Source: Isotricha intestinalis
Lineage: Eukaryota > Ciliophora > Litostomatea > Vestibuliferida > Isotrichidae
DNA: 48,564 bases
Direction: 5' to 3'
Assembly: GCA_023807065.1 (NCBI GenBank)
Contig: JAJJLU010003589.1
Location: 1-48,564 of the forward strand
Part shown: piece by piece, positions 41,001-48,040 of the stretch
How the letters are laid out: each line of letters begins with the position of its first letter
How positions within the stretch are numbered: position 1 is the first letter of the stretch
The notes under the pieces: model-generated
What the model saw: the letters and a program-made list of their open reading frames with translations, nothing else
Databases searched by the model: none
Told to the model about the DNA's origin: nothing
Made by a program: the position numbers and the translations under genes

Positions 41001-41129
41001 CTTTCTTCTCATAGTAGAAAAGATACTTATTCTAATAAAACTTATGATAATAATAATTATGAATTTTCAATCAATGAAAATGAAAATAGACCTAATACTT
41101 ATAAAGGAAGGAGAAAATATGGTAATTGA
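32082..41129 (+). CDS. Giant Sfi1-like centriolar/basal-body protein with IQ motifs (3015 aa)
   Basis: Residues 1-400 are Asn/Ser-rich and disordered. From about 415 the protein is one long run of basic helices. These carry Sfi1-type repeats with the signature LRxYLxKW (for example IRNYLKKWLE at 1054, LRNYLKKWID at 1212) and interspersed IQ-like elements (IIKIQSFWRGRWVRKY near 444, ALKIQSVLRAKKGR, ATDIQKIWRGIKGR, LIRIQSAYRKYNAK). Several tryptophans are exactly 40 codons apart (W895-W935, W1054-W1094, W1172-W1212-W1252). Residues about 2640-2850 are more globular (YGGSRAERAKITFHTKLSVP), and the last 170 are polar. Sfi1 repeats bind centrin/calmodulin and form filaments at centrosomes and basal bodies; ciliates have several such genes. 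One uninterrupted 9-kb frame, with a TGA stop. Confidence 0.85.
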   Translation: MHQSQKSKISDKNGKKNTENTSESGYGEMIYMEPGVNQMMSPITSGRQSINNARINNNLINSSPPENSNFERKNNSKNVDNQKRENLNEKNLDNINNSIQYNNETNSYHVNSDSNIVITTMGNKQSSPNYQNTSKDIIMNNPREGNNISMSKMSPTQNIDDFNSSGEKYEGNAHFNNFKNVLGNNKSRNNGFSNDLNQVTDILNSKPTISRDNLFESKDNIKYSSNTYYNHMTYGDVKKIVKRFTQVYDPKKTKEGSLINAKQVVLPGANDDVFNNRFKILQKMNRLSNILLAKNRTNTNTFNVNNLDYSYDEKRKTFNRDTLNRSTLRNNRMTLRNRSRSPENKFLFVSLAMISSKGKNAEDRTIYRNMRFEKGGVVDLAQEERKKSKKKYKIKKFKSKVVGGSENIKNTNPKYREQAAKLIQAWWRELKELFKERLNMIIKIQSFWRGRWVRKYMYDILYLSFMYQSFCQIIQRVLVKFIRPIVFDIIMGKYKKGRNVLKELLLKDKYWQLLKVKPYLERWRNSIKKIHLKNEVGRKLVDLRNERDKKIRDLNKFFSKWAFLTKFSKLQGNNTIMEIQGIKKNGIIKIIDGSKKLMKKESFKNIKPKLKKFLVNEGKEEYLKSIIKIPKKLKERLMKKYINKWLHNSLGKGSDNYKVILFDKILTSTIRKFSNRNRRILMNKLLKKIERKEKIERLVIQEKKLMVKSKKNEIIFDKNLLAAADTLQKAIWRFSYKDPLNAISNKLNDKNLQRKLMNIIDIRDIFIKRILSITIKKWNPPVVKIENNFISLILGKLIKNILNKRINRILITKLNDWRKKTIISKDTVFQRNKNFEKAGNLIRKNSIKKVIEEKQFFDNLKHITSEKVFNNILKRVFDIYKNKYKNIKRFFLLIWKEECNRISFKKAIYKLLKTLIMKNHYENQKLILNKFFHKWMTNKEHSEKTRKSNKDLALLLIKTIRGDFVRKNIRNILRKFLKRWKAKKSKTNVDDKRERILKAKIHLLNHNLKINGYDLLKGANKNRTYKKKTIMLKNIVDNKEKSSNINIRNYLKKWLEIIRKINDRESQLLKAIIVSKTNFENRNKMKLLKAYINWKNLCQKNKSSTPIQLGLKHLLKGLLKNKFRHILKKTDIVNINVERGLSIYDALIKGDKNVAKCIALRNLFIRPYFNKWRRLTNNVNVKTSKEEMFKKLIKYPLLKLSKVPLRNYLKKWIDVVGRLNDIDIEKKIYLKLIKNIKNKRLKESLREYLYRWRKNKSEINKKFGINSDGFKILRKIMTREIFNLLKMQVKKNKDYRLLKLLIKRLDKKMINDILRNTLRKLTKTIDKEGKKTKDFQFLRNLINSRERQNKNITKNLLLNALLRWRINSVPFIKHDYKKVNNFRDGILVLKQILRRPLNNRLLNGLKRKEKETLRKKALKKLFKIIPKIREFLLRKALKIWREKLKDTTIQKNKVENIFHNFSNLNRIRIKRFEDYKCIIEALKLMLENKNKKADKLHKFFKRFAKQKKTERTSNGANNVFILLKKKERKYERGIKRLIIAKWRRINKFLNQQNNADIIKKYVKNRMHKRIINRKTNNFNFNILFKMITKIIFDKFKKQIKRKRLFKLLKKYLLNKESKRNKFIRDYLKRWMNVLPKMKTIEAALKIQSVLRAKKGRKNYDKMKDKANKFKNIIIKKIGGNHIIILSYFARWNMITEKLILEESADIIKKFCRIKIKHHFKNIKKSNLRKIFRTVLLKRILAIIKKAGNIDKINGKKMINTLIKVLVKNPFDKLIKNMRKKILLKAIKIGLESTYKNFKDKNLPYYLKKFVDNTLGENNRKAKKIQNWLKNKNKKLKINKVTRKDDLLKKIINNLIYDSNKRLKLIIKLWNKKTKYNNLNKAATDIQKIWRGIKGRIIGNKKIIKNKLSIILRKYLMFKLSLTLKEINLKFYNPMKKAIQRISNLSKRYATNNLVEYLNNSIRDKYLNQIIKKINYSQNLYITQKYLNKWKQTDKLINNQLIRIQSAYRKYNAKIRRNILEKTRDKILSLFIKNNNVNLEILRASLRKWQLRNHILKCEDSSIIIQEFILHRLNAYFHQRINNFFINLMKGILVKKLKYFYKFNKLRLILLKMLFPKIVTTTIHYNTNNQIDQILNTHVKKAEIIRRKSSLLNSITNWNKISKKISHKELNSALTLQKQLRGLFSRRKYSEIKSHNNKFKNTILKFSYESPLRVYFNKYKLIVKRLSVMENADIIKKFCRFIRHKVQKEKIDNRMNIINEALQILDNFKPGRKFSLDKIRQMRNRNLFTKVITDLTNKRKDILKDIFDLLFNYGKDLLNNKVFQIPDNFKRRILRKWIKVWAEKARKLGNLRSAEIIQKNWKIYKKNKRTEGINNYLKNILTSLLNKNGNHLRKSLHQWRNIINNIKVKRAGKRIANFSIHKFKYAKARNNWKKLADKISHKNKTLKKINLMSEVKKYIILRKIIKDLEKKFKLTGWNCLKKMLHYRYKLKSTKKALNNSNKKNDLFKLSNYIKRWLEQIKKIEKREKTLIDIGKIINIRRHIIALKIINAVSLLKKLFHDLPRIRALEVFKRLKIILDQKKRLKFLGNSLIKTKYNINNKNIEIFMKKLHKIYGIKSLNKMVQNLEKLKHFHKLIQIAYFLKMFKLIFLKSAEFTYYNRLYGGSRAERAKITFHTKLSVPQSEKVINDKEKVYLTLTPYFIEWLSEKIKIRHAWGIENLIKAYSNYKFNKLYRDYSKRIQIAQKVELYNKMFRVYRNKLYAGYLQLRLMELLRKYAIRKLMFPLHGPGRFYRLLYLLKLTFMSRGIAKQRYYLDIIRKWKFICFSKNMAKKKMDLMYKNLHLSYLQLANDVFGEEDPKNNVSVVKEFERFGNEIGMFSNENYNQPEEHKYSLISKRKFKFAMGEESKNEVSEKENKFEHQNDSKSNSRKVVKKNNEIIEIQSKNSEELSDFSRENSRTNSYRRNRRIIDDINTLSSHSRKDTYSNKTYDNNNYEFSINENENRPNTYKGRRKYGN

Positions 41130-41502
41130 ATAATCAATATTTAAAATAAATTTTTCAAACTTTTTTTAAATTATAATTGATGAAACCCTATTTAAATTTT
41201 TAATATTTTTAATTTTTTTTTATTTCAATAAATCATAATTTCATATAATTATATTTATAATAATTTAGATTAAAAACTTATCAGAAAAAAAGAGATGTAA
41301 TTTTAATAAATTGATATGAAAGTGGATAATAAGATTAAAAATTTAAATAAGATAAAATAATAGTTAAACAATTATAATTTCAATCTTCCAAATCATCTAT
41401 ATAAGATTATTTTCAATATTTTTCCATTAATAGTATTTCATAAACAAACAGCAAATGATTACTTTTTTAAAAATATATATTATAAAAAAAATAATTAAAA
41501 AA
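41130..41502. other. Intergenic, A/T-rich, no gene seen
   Basis: This 373-bp spacer separates two plus-strand genes. Its last 48 bases (41455-41502) are in frame with the next gene but encode an unlikely hydrophobic/basic leader, so I treat them as 5' UTR. I see nothing else. Confidence 0.5.
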
Positions 41503-43780
41503 ATGAAAAGTTCACGTTCAAACTCCAATTTTTCGAATAATTCATCTGGAAGTACTCAAAGGCCAAATTCCAATTTTAAAAACTTTCAATCAAATACAAC
41601 AGCATTTCCATCGAAAAAATCAAAAAGATCAAAGGATTCATATACAGAAATAGCATTAGAAAAAGAGAATTATCAAAATTCTTTAAATAAAACAAATAAT
41701 TCAAACAGAAAATCCTTATCAAATATTCCTCCAATATCAATAAAAAGTGAAATAAGAAGAGGAAGTGTATTACCATTTTCCAGTACATTACAAACTTTAA
41801 ATCAAAAATATGATTTAAATGAATCAATAATATCTACAAGGACTCAAAAAGATAATAAAAATAATAATATATTATTAACAGAAAGAAGAAATACAATGGC
41901 ATTAAGTAGAAATGACATATTGAATAGAAGTGAAATATTAAATAATTCAGAAATTGAATTAAATAAAAATAATAAAAAAAGAAATTCTAATTTAAGTAAT
42001 TTAACTGATAGTTTACTTTCAGAAAAAAAAAGAATGTCTAAAAGATTAAGTCAAATATTAGAACCTGAAAAAAAAATTTATCAAGGAATGGATTTAAATA
42101 AAATATCTAATTCAAGTCATAGATCAAAAAGAAAAAGTGCTTTCTTTCAAGGGAGTGATATTGATAATAATGAAACAATGGATTTTTCTACTGAAAAAAA
42201 AAAGAGAAGAAAAAATAAATCTAAAATTAATCTTAATGATTTTTATTATGATGAATATGGTAATTTAATCTATTTAGATGATGAAAAAAAAAAAAAAAAT
42301 TGAAGAAGAAAAGAAAAAAAAAAAAGAAGAAGAAGAAAAAAGAAAATTAAAAGAAAAAGAAATGGAAGAAAAATATTTTAGAGAAAAAGAAGAAGAAGAA
42401 AAAAAATTAAAATTAAAAAAAGAAGAAGAAGAAAAAAGAAGAAAAAAAATAGAAGAAGAAAATAGAATTAGAAGAGAAAAAGAAGAAGAAGAAAAAAGAA
42501 AAAAAAAAGCAGAAGAAGAAGAAAAAAGAAAAAAATTGGAAGAAGAGAAAATTAGAAAAAAAAAATTAGAAGAAGAAAAAAGAAAAAAATTAGAAGAAGA
42601 GAAAATTAGAAAAAAAAAAGAAGAAGAAGAAAAAATAAAAAAAAAATTAGAAGAAGAAAAAAGAAAAAAATTAGAAGAAGAAGAAAAAAGAAAAAAATTA
42701 GAAGAAGAAGAGAAAATAAAAAAAGAAGAAGAAGAGAAAAGAAAAAAATTAGAAGAAGAAGAGAAAATAAAAAAAAAAGAGGAAGAAGAAAAAAGAAAAA
42801 AATTAGAAGAAGAAGAAAAAAGAAAAAAATTAGAAGAAGAAAAAAGAAAAAAATTAGAAGAAGAAGAAAAAAGAAAAAAATTAGAAGAAGAGAAAAGAAA
42901 AAAATTAGAAGAAGAAGAGAAAAGAAAAAAATTAGAAGAAGAAGAGAAAAGAAAAAAATTAGAAGAAGAAGAGAAAATAAGAAAGCAAAAATTAACTTTA
43001 ACAGAATTAAGCACAAAAGATACTCATATGGAAGATATAATACCATTAAAAGAAAGCAGAAATAATAAATTAATGGGAAAAAATTTAACTGATAATTTAA
43101 CTTTATCAGATGAAGAAAGAATATATAATAAACATAAGAATAAAATTAGATTAAATATGAAAGATAAATTTACTCAAATTGATTTTAATAATATAGATTT
43201 AAATTCTTTATCAAGTGAAGAATTAGAAGCTTTAGAAACTTTATATAAAGAACAACAAAAAAATACAGAAAGAACTAAAAATTTACTTGATAAATTTAGA
43301 AATAAAAAAAATAATTTTAGAAAAAAAGGTTCTAATGCTTTTAGTCAAAAAAATATATATAATAATCCTAATTTATTATCTACTTTTAATAACAATGAAA
43401 AAGAATTAAGAGATAAAATAAATAAATTAAAAAGAGAAGGAAATAAAAAATTTAAAATTAATAAAAGAGCATTCGATAAGCAATTAAATGATATTGATAA
43501 TAAAATTAATTATGATAAATATAGTCAAAGAGATATTCCTAATCATCATAAAACTGAAAAATTTTATAATAAAAATCCAATTAAAATAACTAATTTAAAA
43601 AGTATAAATATAGGTAATTTCAATATAAATATTATAAATAAAAATATATTCAATAGAATAGAAAGAAAAGAAAATAAAAGTAAAGATAGTACAAGAGGAG
43701 ATTATTTGAATATAATTATGCCTTCGAATCCTTTTGGTTCTGTTTTAAAAGCTCACGAAGATAATTTCTTCAGTGAATAA
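41503..43780 (+). CDS. K/E-rich protein with long charged helix; reading frame broken at an A16 run
   Basis: Two overlapping frames read as one gene. The first (from the ATG at 41503) encodes a Ser/Asn-rich basic region ending NDFYYDEYGNLIYLDDEKKKK and stops at 42301. The second is open from 42278 and carries a Lys/Glu tract (to about 42980), then a less biased C-terminus (MKDKFTQIDFNNIDLNSLSS, EELEALETLYKEQQ, IIMPSNPFGSVLKAHEDNFF) ending with TAA. The break falls in a run of 16 As (42284-42299); losing one A joins the frames into about 757 residues. Sequencing or replication slippage is the simplest cause; a +1 programmed frameshift is possible. The K/E tract of KRKKLEEEE units should form a long, stiff single alpha helix. 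Family unknown; caldesmon/trichohyalin-like composition suggests a cytoskeletal role. Confidence 0.7.
42302..42980 (+). repeat. Coding minisatellite: about 27-nt units encoding KRKKLEEEE
   Basis: Tandem, slightly variable units encode KRKKLEEEE (8-10 residues, about 24-30 nt). They are most regular from about 42520 to 42975, where more than ten copies differ by a GAA/GAG change or by one codon. Every unit carries an A6-A8 run, yet the frame is kept throughout. The antisense reads as long Leu/Phe/Ser-rich frames, which are shadows. Confidence 0.85.
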
Positions 43781-43927
43781 AAATATATCTTATTATTATT
43801 TAAATCAATATTTATTTATTTATTAAGTTATGAGTACATCATTAATATTTATAATATTTTTTTATTAGAAACAATTAAATTTAAAATAATGAAAAAAAAA
43901 ATAATAAAAAACTTAATTTAATATTTA

Positions 43928-44678
43928 TTATTTCTTAGGATTAGTTAACTTTTCTTTAATAGTTTCTAATTTCTGTTGAGCATCGGCTTTCATATTTTTA
44001 CAATCTTCTAAATGATCTTCAAAGTTAGCTTCTCTTTTTTCCAAATCACTAAAAAAAAAATTTTATTAAAAAAATTATAATATACTCTTTTTCTCTTTTA
44101 ACTAATTCTTTTTCCTTTAATTCAATTTCTTTTTGTAATTGTTCAATATCCATTTGTAATTTACTTTCCCTAGATACTAATTTACTTCTTTTTTTTTGTT
44201 CTCTAAGAACTTTTCTCATAGCAAAAGCCATAGAACTTTCATATAATTTTTGATAATAATTAACAGTTTCTTTCATTTGATCTTTAACATGATTTAACAA
44301 TTCACCTCTTTGAAGAGAATTAATAGTAACTTGTCTAATTAATTCATCAAAACATTCAGAATATAATTCTTCTCTATTATTACAAATTCCAGTTTCTCTT
44401 GCTTGTCTAATTTTCATTTGATTTTCTAAGTCTTTTGATAATTTAATTACGTCATTCTTATCTGCTGGTCTTGTTGATACAAATTGCATATATATTTGAC
44501 CATCTTCTGTTGACTCTTTTGGAGGTAATATTGTGTCTAAATATGATTTTAATGATATTGGATCATTTTCATCAAATTCATTTGTTGCATTTTTACGCAT
44601 TTCTCTTTCGTTTTTTTGAACTAAACCATATTGTACTTTCTCTCCATAACTTATTAAACTTTGAGGTTGATTACTCAT
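43928..44678 (-). CDS. DNALI1: Axonemal inner-arm dynein light chain p28 (DNALI1), one 37-nt intron
   Basis: Exon 1 is 44678-44086, the intron is 44085-44049 and exon 2 is 44048-43928 (TAA stop); the product is 237 residues, close to the usual size of about 250. Recognisable family blocks are SLISYGEKVQYG near the N-terminus, SLKSYLDTILPPKE, YMQFVSTRPADKNDVIKLSK, LENQMKIRQARETGICNNRE, ELYSECFDELIRQVTINSLQ, RGELLNHVKDQM and SMAFAMRKVLREQ, followed by a C-terminal coiled coil. Exon 2 continues that coiled coil (DLEKREANFEDHLEDCKNMK and on). Without splicing the protein would end in a nonsense hydrophobic tail. p28 binds the heavy chains of single-headed inner-arm dyneins and supports ciliary beating. 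It is head-to-head with the TPH-like gene. Confidence 0.93.
44049..44085 (-). other. 37-nt GT-AG intron of the p28 gene
   Basis: On the minus strand it starts GTATATTATAATT and ends TTTTTTTTTAG. It is phase 2 and completes an Asp codon split GA|T. Removing it joins two parts of one coiled coil and gives a normal p28 C-terminus; retention gives an early stop after a hydrophobic tail. Confidence 0.88.
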
Positions 44679-44775
44679 TTTTTTTTATTTTATTTGAATT
44701 AAGATTTTTTTTTTTTTTGGAAGTTATATAAAATATATATTATATTAAGTTTCATTGATTAAATAATTTTTTAAT
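44679..44775. promoter_or_regulatory. 97-bp bidirectional promoter region between two ciliary genes
   Basis: The p28 gene starts at 44678 going left and the TPH-like gene starts at 44776 going right, so only 97 bp separates their start codons. The region is T-rich near p28 (with a T-run around 44710) and contains TATATAAAATATATATTATAT near its middle. Both transcripts must initiate here, which would couple their expression. Confidence 0.6.
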
Positions 44776-46455
44776 ATGAGGTCTTATCATTCTCAAAGAA
44801 TTATATATAGAGATAATCCTTTATCACAATCAATGAATACTAAAAGTTATTTAGTTAATAAAATAACACAAGCAATGAAAATGAAATATGATGATGCATT
44901 TCAACAAATAAATTATAGAGATGATCAATTAAAAAGAGATATAGATAATTTAATAACAACTCAATATTATTCTTGGAATGCAAAAGATTTATTTAAACCA
45001 ATTGAACAAGATGTAATATCATTAATAAAAAGAAAGAATCCAAATGCAGAAATTAAAGTTAAAAAAGCAAGATATATTAAAAGACCTATTCCTATTATGG
45101 ATAAATATCAAGAAGCTGATTTAGATGAAGAAATGAAACATCAAAAATATTTAGAAGATTTACAATTAAGAAAAGAAAAAAGATTAAAAGAATTAAGTGA
45201 AAGAAGAAATAAGAAAAAATTAAATAATCGTTCTTATACAAATTCAAATATTAAATCTAATAAAAATATAAGTAATTTAAATAATGAAATAACATCTTTG
45301 AAATATAAAGTTTCAAAAAAAAAAGAACCAATTAAAATTTTAGAAACTGATATTAATAATTTAACTGAAAATAATAATAATAATGATGATACATTAAAAG
45401 AAGAATTAAATTTAATTGAAGAATTAGGAAAACCTTCTCATTCCTTAGTAGATAAATATAATCAAAAAATAAAATATGATACTCACAAATTTATTATTGA
45501 AGAAGAGAAATTAAAATATGAAGAAGAACAAAGAAGATTAAAAGAAAAACAAAAAGAAGAATTAGATGATATTAAAGTTTTTTTAAAAATACAAATGCTT
45601 GAAAAGCAAAATCAAAAAAGACTAGAAGAAATATTAGAAAAAAAATATTTAGATTATCAAAAAGAAGATTATTTAAAATGGCAAAAAGAACAAAAAGAAA
45701 AAAAAGAAAAAGAAGATAAAAAGATTTCAGATATAAGGAAAATTTTAAAAGAATCTGCACAAATTAAAAGAGAAGAATTAAGGAAATTACAAAAAGAAGA
45801 TGAAAATTTAATTAATTTATATGAAGAAAATACTTTAAATGAAATTAATAAAGAAAAAGAAGAAAAAGAAAGAAAACAAGAACAATTAAAAAATGAAATT
45901 TTACAATCACAAAGAGATTATTATGTTTATAAATTAAAAGAAAGAGAAAGAGAAAAAGAAGAAGATGACAAAATTTTAAGAGAAATAGAAGAATTAAATA
46001 AAAAAGAAGAAAATAATGCTCATATTAAAAGAAAAGTTTTAGAAAGAACAAAAGAACAAGAAAAAGTATATAATTATTTAAAAAGAATAAATGAAGTAAA
46101 AAAAAAAAATGATGATAGTGACAAATATATAAAAGAATTAGAAGAACAAGAAAAGAAAAAAAAAGAAGCACTTGAAAAAGAAGATAAAATAAGAAAAGGA
46201 AAAATGGAAGATATTAGATTATCTATGGAAAAAGAAATATTATGGAAAAAAGAAGTTAAAAAAAAAGAAGAAGAAGAAGATGAAAAATATAGAAATGAAA
46301 TGTATGAAAATATTAATAATTATTATAAAGAAGAAGAAGAAAGAAAAAAAAAACAAATTGAAAAATATCAACAATATAGAAAAGAATTAGAAGAACAAAT
46401 TAGGGATAATAGAAGAAGAGAAATTGAAAAGATGAGATTTCAGACTATGATATAA
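44776..46455 (+). CDS. TPH-like (trichohyalin/plectin-homology) coiled-coil protein, probable axonemal component
   Basis: The product is 559 residues. Residues 21-94 are a domain shared with the TPR protein at 8237 (RDIDNLITTQYYSW, then LFKPIEQDV and RKNPNAEIK). About 95-220 is polar, with a conserved-looking EELGKPSHSLVDKYNQKIKY. From about 230 to the end is an unbroken Glu/Lys/Arg helix of TPH style (YHKEEEERKKKQ-type repeats, ending EEQIRDNRRREIEKMRFQTM). TPH proteins such as MNS1, CFAP45 and CFAP53 lie inside doublet microtubules; this resemblance is in composition and end motif only, so the exact family is uncertain. Shared promoter with the p28 dynein chain supports a ciliary role. Confidence 0.75.
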   Translation: MRSYHSQRIIYRDNPLSQSMNTKSYLVNKITQAMKMKYDDAFQQINYRDDQLKRDIDNLITTQYYSWNAKDLFKPIEQDVISLIKRKNPNAEIKVKKARYIKRPIPIMDKYQEADLDEEMKHQKYLEDLQLRKEKRLKELSERRNKKKLNNRSYTNSNIKSNKNISNLNNEITSLKYKVSKKKEPIKILETDINNLTENNNNNDDTLKEELNLIEELGKPSHSLVDKYNQKIKYDTHKFIIEEEKLKYEEEQRRLKEKQKEELDDIKVFLKIQMLEKQNQKRLEEILEKKYLDYQKEDYLKWQKEQKEKKEKEDKKISDIRKILKESAQIKREELRKLQKEDENLINLYEENTLNEINKEKEEKERKQEQLKNEILQSQRDYYVYKLKEREREKEEDDKILREIEELNKKEENNAHIKRKVLERTKEQEKVYNYLKRINEVKKKNDDSDKYIKELEEQEKKKKEALEKEDKIRKGKMEDIRLSMEKEILWKKEVKKKEEEEDEKYRNEMYENINNYYKEEEERKKKQIEKYQQYRKELEEQIRDNRRREIEKMRFQTMI

Positions 46456-46642
46456 ATAATTAAGTTCATTATATAATAATTTTACTTTCCATTCTTTATT
46501 TGTAAAAATATATTATTAAGATTAATTAATTTTTTTTCATTTTTTTTTAGAATATTAATTGTTTTAATTCAAAATAATAAATTTTTAAAAATTTGTTTAT
46601 AAGAATTTTCTACATTTAATAATTTCTATAAGAAAATTATAT

Positions 46643-48040
46643 TTATGAATTATTATTTATAAATTCATTTTCTTTTGGAATTAAAGTTTTTCTTATAACA
46701 CTTTGTCTTAAAGCATGAATTGAAGTTTCATCTGGAATAGAAAAGTCATTTAATGAATAAAAATTAAAATCCAGATTAAAAATGCTTTCAATATTTTTAT
46801 TCTTTTTATCAATGTTTGGTAATTCTGAATCATTATTTACTTTATCATTAAAATGAATAATTTTAATTTCTTCTTTCAAAGTATTAAAAGTAACTAATCT
46901 TAAAGTTTTTTGTTCTATACTTGGAATAAGTAAAAAACTCCAACTAGAAAAAGGAAGAAAAGTTTTTTCAGGAAAATCAAATTTCTCTAATAAAAGTGTA
47001 GTTTGAGTCATTTCATTTTTTATATAATTGTATTCAAATACATATTCATTTTCATTTGTTTCACCTCCAATAAAAATAAATGAATTATAATCTGTTTTAC
47101 ATAAACCAAAAAATCTTTGTTTAAAAGATAATGTTGAAGGCATTTTAGGAATTATTCTTTCCCAATTTGGATTAACTCTTAAATTTATTCTATACATATT
47201 TAACTGATTAATATTTGAAATAGCATATAAATATGTATCATTAATGAAAATTAAGGATGGTTCTATTAAATTTAATTCTTTATTTCCATGATATTTAAAT
47301 TCTTTTTTTATTATATCATAATACATTACATTATCATTAATTTTACCTCCTATTATAAATATATATTTTGAAGGAATATAAATTAATGAATGAAATGATT
47401 TTGGTTTTAATTCAATATTTGGTTTCACCTTTTCAATATATCCTTTTTTTAAATCTATTATCCAAAAAATTCCAATTAGATTATTATTTTTAGTTCCTCC
47501 GTAAATATATAAATTATTATCTCCATTACAATATGAACTTTCTTCTGAAAAACAATTAATTTCCGATTCATTAATATTGTCCATTGAAAAATGTAATTTT
47601 GTAAAACTTATTGTTTTATTATTATAAGTATAAACTTTAAATATATTTTGAAAAATTGGTTTTCCAACTAAATATAAATTATGAAGAATATATTTATTTG
47701 AATCCAAAGGAATAGAATCTAATCCACAAAACTCTATTAGAACAGTATAATCTAAATCATTATAATTGAAAATGTCAAATAAACTTGAATTTATATTAAT
47801 ACTATCTCCATTTTTTTTTAAATAATTTATCTCATTATTTTTATTACATATATTGGGATATTTATTTGCAATATTTTTTTTAAAATCTTTTAAAATTCGC
47901 TTAAAAGAAATAAAAATACTATATGTATTAGAATAAATTGTTTTATTTTCATAATTAAATTTTATTTCAATTTTCTCTTTTGAATCACTAGATTTTCTTG
48001 TAAGTAAATTTTCTTCTGTCTTTGATTGAGGAGTTCCCAT
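46643..48040 (-). CDS. Kelch-like beta-propeller protein with possible N-myristoylation
   Basis: The product is 465 residues. It starts MGTPQS, which fits the N-myristoylation pattern (Gly2, Ser6). Residues about 20-105 resemble a beta-grasp (ubiquitin/PB1-like) module (IEIKFNYENKTI, then SFKRILKDFKKNIANKYP and LDYTVLIEF). The rest (about 115-420) holds degenerate kelch repeats with typical double-Gly strands (NNLYIYGGTKNN, KYIFIIGGKIND, NSFIFIGGETNEN) spaced about 50-100 residues apart with hydrophobic beta strands between. Kelch propellers are protein-binding platforms, so a membrane-tethered adaptor is my inference. The gene faces the TPH-like gene tail-to-tail (187 bp between stops). Confidence 0.75.
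   Translation of the reverse strand: MGTPQSKTEENLLTRKSSDSKEKIEIKFNYENKTIYSNTYSIFISFKRILKDFKKNIANKYPNICNKNNEINYLKKNGDSININSSLFDIFNYNDLDYTVLIEFCGLDSIPLDSNKYILHNLYLVGKPIFQNIFKVYTYNNKTISFTKLHFSMDNINESEINCFSEESSYCNGDNNLYIYGGTKNNNLIGIFWIIDLKKGYIEKVKPNIELKPKSFHSLIYIPSKYIFIIGGKINDNVMYYDIIKKEFKYHGNKELNLIEPSLIFINDTYLYAISNINQLNMYRINLRVNPNWERIIPKMPSTLSFKQRFFGLCKTDYNSFIFIGGETNENEYVFEYNYIKNEMTQTTLLLEKFDFPEKTFLPFSSWSFLLIPSIEQKTLRLVTFNTLKEEIKIIHFNDKVNNDSELPNIDKKNKNIESIFNLDFNFYSLNDFSIPDETSIHALRQSVIRKTLIPKENEFINNNS

Noticed and set aside
42274..43046. Two long minus-strand frames rich in Ser/Phe/Leu
   Set aside because: They are the exact complement of the KRKKLEEEE repeat; periodic antisense of a repeat stays open automatically.
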